DNA of 64,000 nt from Rotaria sp. Silwood1 (lineage: Eukaryota; Rotifera; Eurotatoria; Philodinida; Philodinidae), in the NCBI GenBank assembly GCA_905250075.1, contig CAJNOP010000183.1, positions 280,616-344,615 on the forward strand, read 5' to 3'. A model generated the notes under the pieces. It saw only the letters and a program-made list of their open reading frames with translations. It had not been told where the DNA came from and did not search any database. Positions within the stretch are counted from its first letter, which is position 1, and each line of letters starts with the position of its first letter. Shown in pieces: positions 48,132 through 61,700 of the stretch. Both the position numbers and the translations under genes were made by a program.

Positions 48132-51100
48132 GAGAATGAAATCTTTCTGGAACAATAATATTTAACTTAAACAAATAGTTGACGAACGACGAGTCCCAGG
48201 TGGTGGAAAATCAATCAAAAACGAACAAAACAAAAACGAAATGAACGTTATTCGACAACCAATGAAGTTAGAATCCTCTGTGTTTAATGACCAATCAAAA
48301 GAACACTGCATATGATACTGGCGACATAGATGACACTGAATAACGATCATTGATTAACAATAAGAAATTTGTTGATCGTAGATTTTTTGTTTAGGACTTG
48401 TAATAAATACATGTTATCATAATTAAATGTTCACATTGTACCATTGCATCAATCACTGTGAAAGAAACGCTCTGAGGAAAGTCTGATTTCTGTAGTTGAT
48501 CGGGTGTGAGTGTCTGTAGGAATCTCGGTGAACAGAAGAATCACTGCTTCATGCATCTGGATAGCATATTCTACCCACAGTCCACACTAGGATTGTCACC
48601 TCTTCAGCTTTTCCCCTTTTTATTTGATATAAAAGCTTTTTTTTCATATTTCAAATTCGATGAAGAAGAAAATCTTTTTTCATTGAATAAACCGTGATCA
48701 GTGATATGTACAATTTATCATCATCCTTATTGACTACTATATTACCTCAGTTTAGCAACATTAAAAGTGTTTCTAGGAAAAAGAAGCTTTGCTCTCATTT
48801 CCTATTCGTGAAGTAAAAACACAATTGTGCTTTCAATTGATAGTTAACTCTATTGATCAACTTGTTTTTCGTATTTTGTTTTCATTGAAAAATCTCAAAT
48901 CCAAAAATCTAAACAATTCTTTTCTGATCAATTGATAGTGACATAATAAATGACAATGAAAATAAGGGTGTATGTGTGCAGGTAGATCTTTCGTTGATTG
49001 TCACCTATATTCACACTCATCATACATGTAAATCTCGTTTTATAAAACTGACACATTAATAAAATATTATTATCAGTGAAACTAATATAGAAGTAACAAA
49101 ATCATTTGGATAAAGATAAGTAGTAACTTGATAGAATTTTGATTTGATTGCAATAAAAAGAGCTGAAACAAAAATATACCAACTCCACTATCATCAAGTC
49201 CATCCGAAGAAATAAATAAATAAAAGACTAATCGAAATATAGTACGAAACGAATATATGGTTCATTGCCATAATATGTAAAAAAGTATTGAAGATATTGA
49301 GAAATTCCGTCTTCTGATAACAATTCATCAGTCATCAACATTCTAATTCATTCAAAAGACGAAGAAAACATATAATAATGATACGAGTAATGTAATCCAT
49401 GGATCAGGTACCCGCATCCATACCTGGGTTTTGATACAAAATTAATAGGTACAAGTAAATGATTTCTATTCGCGTTGGATACTAAAAGAAAAAATTGTAC
49501 TCTTGCAGTATTCTGATAACCATATGATTGATAACAAACTATATAATTTCAATGTGACTTCTTTCGAAAAATTTATGCAGATATTTGCAGAATGCATATG
49601 AAATGATGGTGCAATAGTGACACAACAATGTGTATAAATTGGAGAAAATTTCGACAAATTGATTGAATAATAAGTTATAATCATTATATTGATATTATGA
49701 CTACAGACACCTATGGTTTTCTACAGAAAAAATGTCAGGTATATTCACTCTATCCAGAATCACTGTTTTATATTATATTATTAGTAAAATCTTCAGTTCA
49801 ATAAATATTTTATGAGTTACAATTGAGGAACGATACGGTACGAGATATTTGAAACCAATTATTTGTTCATTTGTTAATATTATCAGCAGAAAAACTAAGG
49901 GCATAACGCTTTGAACGTGTTGAAAATGACTTTCTAGAACTTCTTTCCTACAACTTAGACTTTCTCGAAAATAATCGATTTTTAAATTAAAAAAAAACGA
50001 TATATACATTTTCATGAAAATACAAAAAATGATGTATTTTGAGCCACATTGCCATGGACTTTCTGGAAAGCGGCTAATACAATGTAAACAGCATTTTCCC
50101 ACCAATAGTTGCGTCTTTTGACGCTCTACAAAGCTATATAAAATCTACCTTACGCTTTTAAAAATTAGCTGCGTAAGAGACGCAAGAATGGTAAAACAAA
50201 GCATGTAAAATAGACTCCAAAATGGTTGATTTCACCTAGTATAATGGATTTTGTTTGGTTTACGACGTAAGTAACGAGGTATATGAATTATACGATTTTC
50301 TAGAGAAGTTTCTGCTCTATCTGTTGGGGCAAATTGACAATGGTTTTGATGAAATTTTTACGAGAAAGAAAATGAATAAACAAAAATGATCGAAAAGTCA
50401 TAGATTTTCACAGACCGATATTTTAGGTGAAAACTATTCGTTGGTCAAAGTATTAGAAGACATTGTCCAGAAGCAGTCAAAATTTGGATTTCTAAGTGAC
50501 TTTTGATGGTCTTTCAAAATAGCAAACGCATTGCAAAAACCAAAATATTTCGCTTACCGACTCCTACTGTTTTGGGTAGTGATTTCATAGACTCTCTCTT
50601 AAGGTACTCTACAGAACAACCGGTAATAGAATTTGTTATACTCTTATTGTTCGTGTTTTTCTTCAGCACAGATTTTTTCAAATCTTTTTACATAAGTTTA
50701 AATAACGAAAACTAAAAATATTTCTATGGACCTCTATGTGCTGAAAACTAGTTTATATTTTCTAATGCTTTCCCACCATAGCTATTGATTATATGAATAA
50801 AAATATACATGGTTATACAAAGTCTTTATTTTAAACCAATTTTCAACCCAATAATTTACAAGTTTCGGCTTGCGAAAGTAACCGATGAATATAAAATTTA
50901 GATAGATTCTAATGAATCCCAAATATTATACACTTTACTAAATATCACCAAAACCTCAAGAAATCTATCAGATGGTGCCAGAACATAAAAAACATCTTCA
51001 GTAATCCTGAACCATCTGGGAAATTTCAAAAACTCATCAACTTCTGATGGTCCATGGATAAAACATGCGCTGGAGAGAAACCATTATTACTTTCTAACGC

Positions 51101-52713
51101 TTAGAGATAAGGAATTGAAAACCTCTAAGAGAAGAAATGGATCTTGGATTTGGGTGGGATCCAGTGAAGTCAAAGTGATCTTAATACCTTAGATCTACAA
51201 TTTTGTTTTGGAGAAAAATAGTAGAACTTCTATGATTTTTATAAAAAAAAAAGCTTGTTAGCACAGCTTTTTTGGGTCTGAAATGTAGAACTCATGTATT
51301 TTTCATAAGCTAGAATACTCAAAAGATTTAAAACTACTTGTTAAGGTCTGTAATGTGGGATTGTCCATAATGGATGGTCTGTAAAAGTGAGTGGCTGTAA
51401 TGAGGACTGCGTTGCTAAGTGTCTGTAATGGAGGAGTGAAAGAAAAGGGAGCCGCGAAATTTGAGCTTAAAATTTACACTCACTGTTTTCTTCAAAAATC
51501 TATCTGAGTTCCATAAAATTAAATGACAAATACATTGTCGAAACCAGAGCAAAGAGAGAGATATTGATACGCTTGTTTGAGAAAGTCATGCAAGTCGACG
51601 GAATCTTTAAAAAAATCTTTTTACTAAACAAGTTCTCCCATGAAATGGTATGAGATGGGATGAGAAATTTTTTTGAGAGCTCCAGCCTATTCGAAGCTCG
51701 GTTTCAAATCTATTATTGATTGCTTTATCTAATGAAAACTGTCGTCAACTTCAAACGCTTCAGTATTACAAAAATTATGTGCGATAAAAGTTAAACATGA
51801 ATCGCTCAAGAAAATAAAATAATGTTGAATATAAATTATTCTAGAAGTCATATGAATAGAAATATTGCTTGTTATTTATGATGATTTTATTGATAGCCTT
51901 TGCAATCGTTGATACATTAATTCAAATGATTACGACAGAATTATTCATTATTAATATGTTAGATCAAAACACACTAGTTTTTATTTGCTCTAAACATAAG
52001 AAAACAATGGATCAAATCTGTAAATGTAAAGACCAATGGTGTGTGATTTGTTAGTATAAAATAAAGATATACAAATATTGACTTTCAAGAAATCATTATT
52101 TTGCATTAATGTAATTGTATTGTTTGATTTCGATTTTTTTTTTATTCTTTCTAATTCCGTCAGTATTCAAAAGAAATAAAATGACTCATTTTTTAAAACG
52201 AAACTTGAAACCATATTCTTTCATTTACTACCATATAGAATGTAATGAAAATGATTTTCGTTTTTTTATATTATGCCGATACAAGTAAAGTTCTCTCTTT
52301 TCTGAACAAATTCAAATTTAGCATAAGATAGAAAGAAATAAAACAAATTAAAAAGTTTTCCATTAGGTGTTTATTGACGGTCAATGAAGTCTAAGTAATT
52401 TTTACTGTTGGTGCACACCCTGATTACTTTCAAATGTTTTCATTGACCTTAATGATCGAAAAGAAGTTAATCAAACATAATCGGAAAAGATTTTTGATAG
52501 AGCGGTTTATACATGAATAGAACTATTTGTCTGTTTGGTTTGAAATACAATTGAATCATTGAAGTTTAAGTGAATGATTAAATTGATTTTTGATATTCTT
52601 GTTGATCTAATAAAATTATTGTGACAAAATCTCTTTAGGATTATTTGAACGTGCGTGTTTATTTTATAATAAAAGTTGAAATTAGCTTGAATAATTAAAA
52701 AAGTAAAAAAGTT
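48132..52713. other. Intergenic, 4.6 kb, nothing recognised
   Basis: This separates the SMC4 start from the 3' end of the P-type ATPase gene. No ORF joins into a plausible gene; frames of 60-110 codons are Ile/Lys/Phe/Ser-rich and unlike known proteins. The word CTGTAATG (with variants) recurs four times in 51340-51440, a weak local repeat. A minus-strand AATAAA at 52658-52663 probably serves the ATPase. Confidence 0.45.
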
Positions 52714-55700
52714 TCAAAAAGTGAGTTGTCGTGATGGAAATCGACCTGGAAATTTTCGAATAAAAAACTTTCGTATTTCATTAAATGCTAATAAATATAA
52801 AAAGAAAGGAATAGATGGTAACCACCACAGAAATCGATTTGGTGCAAGATTAAGTGCTTGATTAAGTGATGGAATATAAAGAAGAAAACAAGCAAGACCA
52901 ATGGCAAATATAATAGACAATAACATTAATTTATTTCGAAAAAAGCTTTTGTCAAATATTGATTGACGAGCTGTTTTATTTCCAAGTAAATTTCCAATTT
53001 GTGTTATAACAATGCCAATAAAATATGCAGATTGTGCAGCCAAGTCGAGATTTCGTCTAATTTAAATTTAAATGAAAAAATTAAAATCTTCTGAATAATT
53101 TACCTTTGTTCATATGTCCAGTCTTGACCATAACTATCACGAAGATCATTAACAGCAGGTGAATCCCATGCATCTCGTATTCCAAGTAATCTTGATGGCC
53201 ACCAACCATTTTCAGCCATAACAACAAAAAAAGCAAAAAATGCGCCACTTGCTTCAATCATGGCCATTTGTCCATAACAAAGTGTAATCAACTTAATAGT
53301 ACACATTTTATCAGTTCTTTTTCTCGGCGGTCGCTCCTAAACAATTTACTTGAAATAAGAAAAAAGAAAGGTATTAGATTTCAATACGAATAAACTCACT
53401 AAAAGATCTCCTTCTGCTTTTTCATAGGCAAATGTTATACTAGGTACAATATCAGTTCCTAAATCAATACATAATATAGTTATCGTACTTAATGCAAGTG
53501 GAATATCAACAATTGCATAGAGAAGAAAAGGTAAAAGTTGACATAAATTTTTTGTGAATGTATAAGCAATAACTTTTTTCAAATTATCAAACATAAGTCG
53601 ACCTTCAGCAACACCAGCAACTATTGTTGCAAAATTGTCATCCAATAAAATCATATCTGCCACTTGTTTACTGACATCAGAACCAGATATACCTAAAATT
53701 TACAATTATATTTATTCAAATGTGATTATTAATTTCAAAGGAACGATTCATCAATAATTTTCATTCAAAAATTAATAAAATGTTTTGTGGTTTCTATTAC
53801 GAAAAATAAAATAAAATTTCAAAAATGGAAGATGTGGGTAATGCAAAGCTTGACTGAAAACGGTTTTTCGTTTTATGCATATAATGTTTGATAGAGTCCG
53901 ACGCGTTGATCCCGAATATGTGATTTTTCGGTTTTTTTTCTATCGTCTTTTAGAGAGAAACCTTGGAAAAGCTCGTAGGATTCAAACCGATAAAAAAAAA
54001 ACATGCTCATTTGGGAAAAACTTAATTTTTATTGTCAAAGCTTTTCAAACTGTATCTTTCTCTTATTTGTCATCTATAACTGAGGATAAGAGCGTATAAG
54101 TCTCGCCGAAAAATTTTTCCTAACAAAAACGCACTGCGGGTAGATATCATAGGCGAAGCTTTTCCAAAAAGTGACTTGATGAGGAGTACAGAAGAATTTC
54201 TAGTGGAATAAGTTTTTCAATGAGATCTACGCGGTTCAATGCACTTGTTTAGGTTGATACCGACCAGAGATGTCCATTGCGGCGCGACTGCTGCCGCTGT
54301 AGCGGTTGTTTTTTTCAAATAACCATCGCGGTGCGGCGCGGCAGCGGTCGTTTTTTTAACTAACTATCGCGGCAGCAGCGCGGTAGCGGTAGGTTTTTTG
54401 GAGAACAATGCAAAAAAGCATGAATTCGAACAGAATTTCAATGTTTGCAAGTGCAAAAATATGAGATTCAACGAATCTTATCGATTGGTAACAACAGCTC
54501 AAGTCTTGAACAGTCACAGATCGTAAAATTCACAACATTATTCTAACAATCATCGCGGCAGCGGTGCGGTAGGTTTTCTGTTTTTATCACTGCGGTGCTG
54601 TGGCGGTGCGTTAGCTTTTTTCTTTTATCGTCGCGGCGCGGCAGCGGTCAGTTTTCAACCGCGATGGACATCTGATACCGACTATGAAATTCATTTTACT
54701 CGTTTCTGACATGCCCCTGGGCAAACTGATTGGTTGTGTTATCAATTTTTGCGAAATTTTTTCCTTTAAATGGAAAGTTTACATTTTCTCAATAATAACA
54801 CCATATTTATAAAAACTAAATGAATATTGTTAAAGTTTTTTTTTGAAAGATTCAAGTAAAGGAAGATGCTTAACTTCATCTCTTCGTCTAACAAACTAGA
54901 TAAGTTTGTAAAGCTGAATACTAGCGAACCGTAGTACGGCGGTTCAATAACACCACATTGGATGAATAGTTGACTTTAATATCTATAAAATATAACTCTT
55001 ATGCTGAATTTTCAACGGCAAATAAGAGAGACATAGTTTGAACGGATTCGACAATAAAAATAGGAAAAAAAGCATTTTTCTCAAACAAGCATGTTTTTTG
55101 TCCATTTCAATACTCTTTGCGCATGTTCAAATTTTCTATCGTAAACGACAACAAAAAAGAAATCTAAAACCGTCTTAGAAAAATTTAATTATGTTGTATA
55201 TGATCAATTAAAAAAAAATATAAATAAGATTCGAAACCAAGGTTTGAATTTTATTTGTGTAGAATTAATCTTTTATGAAAACTAATGGAAATAAAACTCA
55301 TCGATAGGGATCATTCTATTTCAGATGAAATAAGCTAAACAATGATTGAAACAAAGAACTTGTGTGCAGAATTACTTTTGTGACAGTTCGTTAGATCACA
55401 ATAAGTAATAAGCCCATCAATTTCGAATTGAATTGTTGTCGAAGTTTTCTTCAGAATAACAAATTAAAAGGAAAGATTTGCTGATTTCAAGAATAATATT
55501 TGTCATTTGTACATAAATTTTTTTTTCAATTTTATAAAACAGTTTCAAACTATAATTCAAATTGAAATCTATGAAAAAAATCGTTACTATTAAAAATCTA
55601 ACATAGAAATGATTGTTCAACTAATTCATCCTATATCAGTAAGAAAAAATCAATTATTCTCTTATTTCTTATGATTAGTTTTAAATAAAGTCAAAAGCTA

Positions 55701-58700
55701 TTTTGTTTGTTTTATTCAACAATTAATTCTTTTTTTTTCCTGAAATACTTCTGTAATTTTAATCAAATTGAAATTGTTTCAGTTTATTATAATGATATTA
55801 ACAATCAATAACGAATTTTTCAGCACTTCCATAAGAAACAAAAAAGAATCATGAGTTACTTCAATCATTAAGAAAATTCTTTTTGTGAAATCTCTACTTT
55901 GACTTGCTAGCACGTTGATTCTGGTCGTCGAAAGAAAATATATTTACTCGAAAAGATGCGGGATAATCAGCGTATTCAACAAGGAAAATTTTGGAAACAT
56001 GAAATTTAAAAGTAGTATTATATATCGGAATATATATAGATACGTCCAGTGACTTTTAACATTTTATCTGCGAAAAAAAAAACAAGTTGATTGGAAGTCA
56101 TCGAAGAAATTCTAAAACATTCTGGTTCGTAATACTTCCTCTAAATTCTATCAATTTGACTAATTTTCTTGCTTAAGTCGATCTGTATGTCTTCAACTGT
56201 ATGATTAAGACGCATAAACTCGTGAGTTCATAATGGAAAGGTTTCATATGTGTACAAAAAATTGTCGAAAATGAGGAGAAGAAATCCGATGATCGAATTC
56301 TGTGCATAAGCCTACTTGGTTCCGACCAGCACAGAAAAAGTTCAATCACCATATTGCTACTTTGAACTTGAGAATAATTTCTAGCCGTACTTTATTCGAT
56401 TGTACGGATACTAAGTTAAATGAATAGAATTAAGTCTATGAAGTGATTTGCTCAAATCTAATGGAAATGCACATTCGATCAATTAAATAAAAAAATCTTC
56501 GTTGATAAATTTTCTTAGACTTGAATTCTAAAATATAATTAAAAATTTCTCAAAAATTATTTCTATTAATAAATAACATTTTAAAATACAATATTCATTT
56601 CAAATATTTCAATTTGATTAATTTTTGTAGAAAGATTTTTCTTTAGATACTGTCTCATATTTCGATAACCTTCATAGAATAAATTCAATTATTATCTTAA
56701 TAATAATTTGATTCTTCTTCACTTTAATCACAACACCCTCATGTTCACGCAGTATTCTGTTGTAAATCACGACAATCAGTATGCAGATGTGATTAAAGTA
56801 AAGAAGTATCCTTAAAAACAATCTCTTACCCATTGATATTCCAATATCAGCTTTTTTAAGAGCCGGTGAGTCGTTAACACCATCACCAGTAACACCAACA
56901 ATCCATTGTAGTCTTTGACAACCTATTTTGAAAAAAAACCTTATTGACTAGTTCTCAACAAATTTCATTAAAATACAAATTACCAAATCAAATGTTAAAT
57001 TAATCTCTGTTAAATAGAAATCAATCTCTAATTATTTTTATCTTCGAAAAATATTTTCTCGTGTTGGTGTTTTTAAATGAAAAATTAAGAAAAATCGATC
57101 GAACAAATAAATCTTTCAATTATTTATAGATGATTAACCCAAGTTTACTTCAGTTCACGTTATAATATGCAACATGGAAGATGAGGGAAGGAGTAGAGAG
57201 GACTCAGCCATCCCCTCCATCCTGTAACGCAAAATCTTGGTTCTGCCACTGTAAATATGTCGTCAAGACTTCTTGTTCATTAGAAATATTGAAAAACAAA
57301 ATACTCCAGTTGTTCTACGGTCTATTGTACAATCAAGATGAAATAACGAATAAATTAAATATTACATAGAAAATTGACTGCTGAAAAAGGCATCCTCGAA
57401 ATTGAATTTTTTTTTTTCGGAATCAATAAAGGTTAGCATTTATTCGACTTCGTCTCTTCTTACTAATATTTTTTTTTGAAAAAAAAGCTTTTTCGATTAA
57501 ACAAATAATTTTTGTTTCAAAAAAAAAACTTTTAAATGTTTTCAGAGAAGTAAAACTGATTATGCGTTTTGAAACGATGTTTTTTCAGATAAAATTTCAT
57601 TATTTTGATTATTAAATAGCGGCGTACCCACAAAAAAACAGGTGTAGAAGGCACAATCCCCTATTCCATATCCGTCACGGAGCGAAGATCTTTTGACAAA
57701 TGTTTTAGAAAGAAATCAAACTCTTTTGTTAAGCGGAACTCAACCGTTTGTAAGGAAGAGCTAAACGCGTTCTGAAAGTGAAGAATGACCTTCTCTAATC
57801 ATTGACTGATTACGGCACTAATATTAAAACAAGTTTTAACTCAAAAGTTTTTCTTTTTACACAAAATAAATTCATCAAATATTTTTATTTTTGTTTTTGT
57901 ATACGAATTTAAAAAATCTCTTTTAACAAACACAAAGAAAATTCTTTGAAAAAAGCAATGCATGAAACTTTTCAGTGGAATTACCAGTGGAATTTCGGCA
58001 GACTTTTATATACTTCCGCGCTATATAGCTTAGAAAACGTATATATACATATATCTATGCAACAACGTGATAGGTTGATAGACATTAGCCGACCAATTTA
58101 TATATCAGCACAAAAGATGTTCAGAAGTATAGTTTTTATGACTTCCCTTCCGATAATTTCTTTTCTGTGGCAATGAAATCTCTTTCCAGGTATGCCATGA
58201 GGACGAACTCTTTTAGAGTCTTCTTAGCCTCGCGGAGCTCTATTCACAGCCAAAAGATGGGATCGAATGACGCCCAACAGTTGGATATGTCCCTCATTAG
58301 AATATACAGGATCAAGCGTATTCGAAAGATTCTATTCGCATATTACACAGATCACATTTCACTGTGGTGTAAAATCTTGTTGTATTCAAAAACCAAATTA
58401 GACATCGAAATCTTAAAGTGAAATATGATCTGTATCCTATGTGAATAACACCTTTCGAACATGCTTGACCCTGTATTATCTAATGAGAGAAATTATCAAT
58501 GATCAAGTTTAATATGGCACTTTACTGAGCGTGAAAAATAGCATCTATTGACACTGTTAATTTTATATTGAATTTAGGAAAGAAAAAATTCCATATACCA
58601 TCATTAGAGCCCTGTATGGAATCAATTTTGCAGTTAAATCAAAGTCAACTAAATTTTTAGCCGAAGATTCACTTCTCACATATGAATTTTGCTGTGCAAA

Positions 58701-61700
58701 CTGATGCATTTTGGAAGTTCCAACAATGTCTTATAGAGGCATCCTAGCACTAAAGAAAGTCAGAGTTAAATTTACTTCTGATTTTTTTCTATCCATATTG
58801 TCTTTTATGTATAAAGGCTTTGATAAGATATCGTTGAACCTTACAATAGGCACCAATTCCTAAGCTAAATATCAAAGAACAAAAGCTACTATTCCAAAAG
58901 TTCATATCCGGAGACTGAGTTTTTGGCAAAAGACTTACGTTCTCTTCAGGTCGATTCCGTGCAAGGCTCTTACTACCGTTATTACTTGAAATACTTAAAA
59001 CCGATAAACGTACTAAAAAACTGATTTGCTTACAAAATTTTTTTCCTTCAGTACACAATAACAATAAATATACAGAAGTGTGTGAAATTTCGTGCTCTAT
59101 CCTTCTCATGTATTGAAAATGAAACTTAAGGGGTGACATATTTACTTTATTATCTGATGGTGTTCTTTCAGTGGATTTCAATTTGAAAGGTATTGAGAAA
59201 TGAGTTAATTTATCAGTAAAATTTTCTAAATATTATTCGAAGAATAAAAATCATTTTTAATAAATTCATTTTCTCGTATTTCTTTTTTTATATCATTTAC
59301 AATGATAATTTATTATTTTATTTTTACTAAAGTGGATTAGCTGGTATTTTAATAAGAATTTCAATATGACAAAATTAAATTGAATTAATTTTATGAAAAT
59401 ATTTCTTTAAATGATATTTTTAATTGTACAATTTTCTAATTTGAAGATTTTTTTTTCCTTAAAATCGATGAGAGTTGAATGTTTTTCAATACGTCGCATA
59501 GAATTATTATTAATAAGTAAATAATGAAAACTAACCTTCAACAATAATTAATTTTTGTTGAGGCGATGTTCGAGCAAATACGATTTCACGGTATGATAGA
59601 AGAACTTCATCTAATTGTTTTGATGACATTTGAGCTAATTCCGAACCAGATAAAACAATTGAACGAATATCTTTTGAATCAATTGTTTCAAGAGGAAGAT
59701 GAAAACGATTAGCCAAATCTTCAGCTTTAAATATAGAAACAAAATAATATATTTATTAGAAAATCTTTTAAAGAAAACCTGTATCTGAAGTGATAATACC
59801 AACACCTATGAAAATAATAAATCATAAATGAGTTTTTCTACTAATAAATATCGATTTACTTTTTGCAATAGCTTTAGCTGTAATAGGATGATCACCTGTA
59901 ACCATAATAACTTTAATTCCTAGAAAAAGTTTCAAGAAAATTTTCAAAAAGTATAAGAAAACCTTAAATATTTATTAACCTGCTGTACGGCATTTTTGTA
60001 CAGCTTCAGAAACTCCAGGTCGTGGTGGATCAATCATCGCTACAAAACCCAAAAAACGTAAATCTTCAAGTGGAAAATTAGGATTATCCGACTCGAATGT
60101 AAATCCTCGAGGATATTGATCTAATGGTAAACGTAAATCACAAAATCCGAGAACCCGTTCACCTAATCCACCTAATGTCATATATGCATCATCCAATCTC
60201 TCTCTCCATTCATCATCAAGATCATATTCATTATCATTAATAAAAATTTTCGAACATCGTTCAGCAATTCTCTCTGGTGCACCTTTCATCTAATTGAAAA
60301 AAAAAAGAAATGATTTCGAATATATATCAATAAAATAAAAATACCACAAGTAAATATTGTTGATCTTGATCGTCGGTTTCGTGAATTGATACTTGATATT
60401 TATTTGTACTATTAAATGGAATATCACAAACACGAGGATTTTTTGCTCGATAATCTTCAACATTGCCAACAACAAGTTCAGTAAATTGAAGAATAGCTGT
60501 TTCACTAGCATCACCTTTGACAAGTCTTTGTAGTGGAGATTTATTTAAATTATCTTCATCAGTCTAAAATTAAAAAATCATTTTTTTTTTCTTTTATATC
60601 CTTTTTAAAATAAACCTTAAAAACAGCTTTTGAGCAAAGCATAGCACATCTTAAAAGAGCTTCATAACTTGATCGATCTCGTTCAATTTGAATAACTTGT
60701 TCATCAGCTGTTGAATCAATTATTGGATTTTCAAAAACTACTTGAGCAGGATGTGTATGTGAAAGATTAACACTAGCAATAGATCCATCTAACCATAAAT
60801 GTGCTACAGTCATTCGATTTTGTGTTAATGTTCCAGTTTTATCAGAGCAAATTACTGAAACACTTCCTAATGCTTCGACAGCTGTTAAATTTTTAACTAA
60901 ACATTTTTTTCGAGCCATTCTTTGAGCAGTTAATGCCAACATGACAGTTATTGTTGCTAAAAGACCTTCAGGAACATTTGCTACAATAATACCAATAACA
61001 AAAACAATGGCACGTAAAACACCCATATTAAGACTTATTAAAACAATTAAAAATATAATTCCAAAAGTAATAGCCACTATTGTTACCATATGAACAAAAT
61101 GATTTATTTCAACATTTAACGGAGATACTTCATTACTAACACTACTGGCTATTTTATATGAATGAGAAAAAATAAAATAAAATAAAAATAAATATTTTTT
61201 AAATCACATCAATCAATATCAATTTGATAAAACCAATTAAATTGTTCAAAAACAAACTTTCTTGATTTCTTTTCCATTTATTTAAAAAAATACTCAAAAT
61301 AATTAAAGAAAATTCATTTTAGTTAATTTATTTTCTTCTTTTTAGAAATTCCATCTTTTCAGTATTAGAAGAATTTTTTAATAAGAAGTTTAAAAAAAGA
61401 AGGCAAATGTGTTGATAAATGAAGTTAGAATAGTTTCATCGCAAAAATATTATTTTATTTAATCAAAAATAATATTTCGAATTCCTTTTTAAAGTCGATT
61501 GTTTGCAAAGATTAAAAAAAATCTAAATGAATTCGACTAATATGTTGTTTTATTACATGATATTTTTATTTTATCTAGAAACTTGCGTCAAGCGTAAAGT
61601 TAATTTTTAATTGAGCTGGAAACAAAAACAAAATAAAAATCCATTGTATTAATCGATTACTTTGTAAAAACATAGAAATTCTTTTCTTTTCTTGGTAGTC

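Noticed and set aside
51340-51440. Recurring CTGTAATG-like words
   Set aside because: Only about four imperfect copies with irregular spacing; not enough to call a satellite or CRISPR-like array.
51869-52054. 61-codon ORF with Cys-rich end (ICKCKDQWCVIC)
   Set aside because: Single short ORF with no homology, signal or splice partners; looks like chance.
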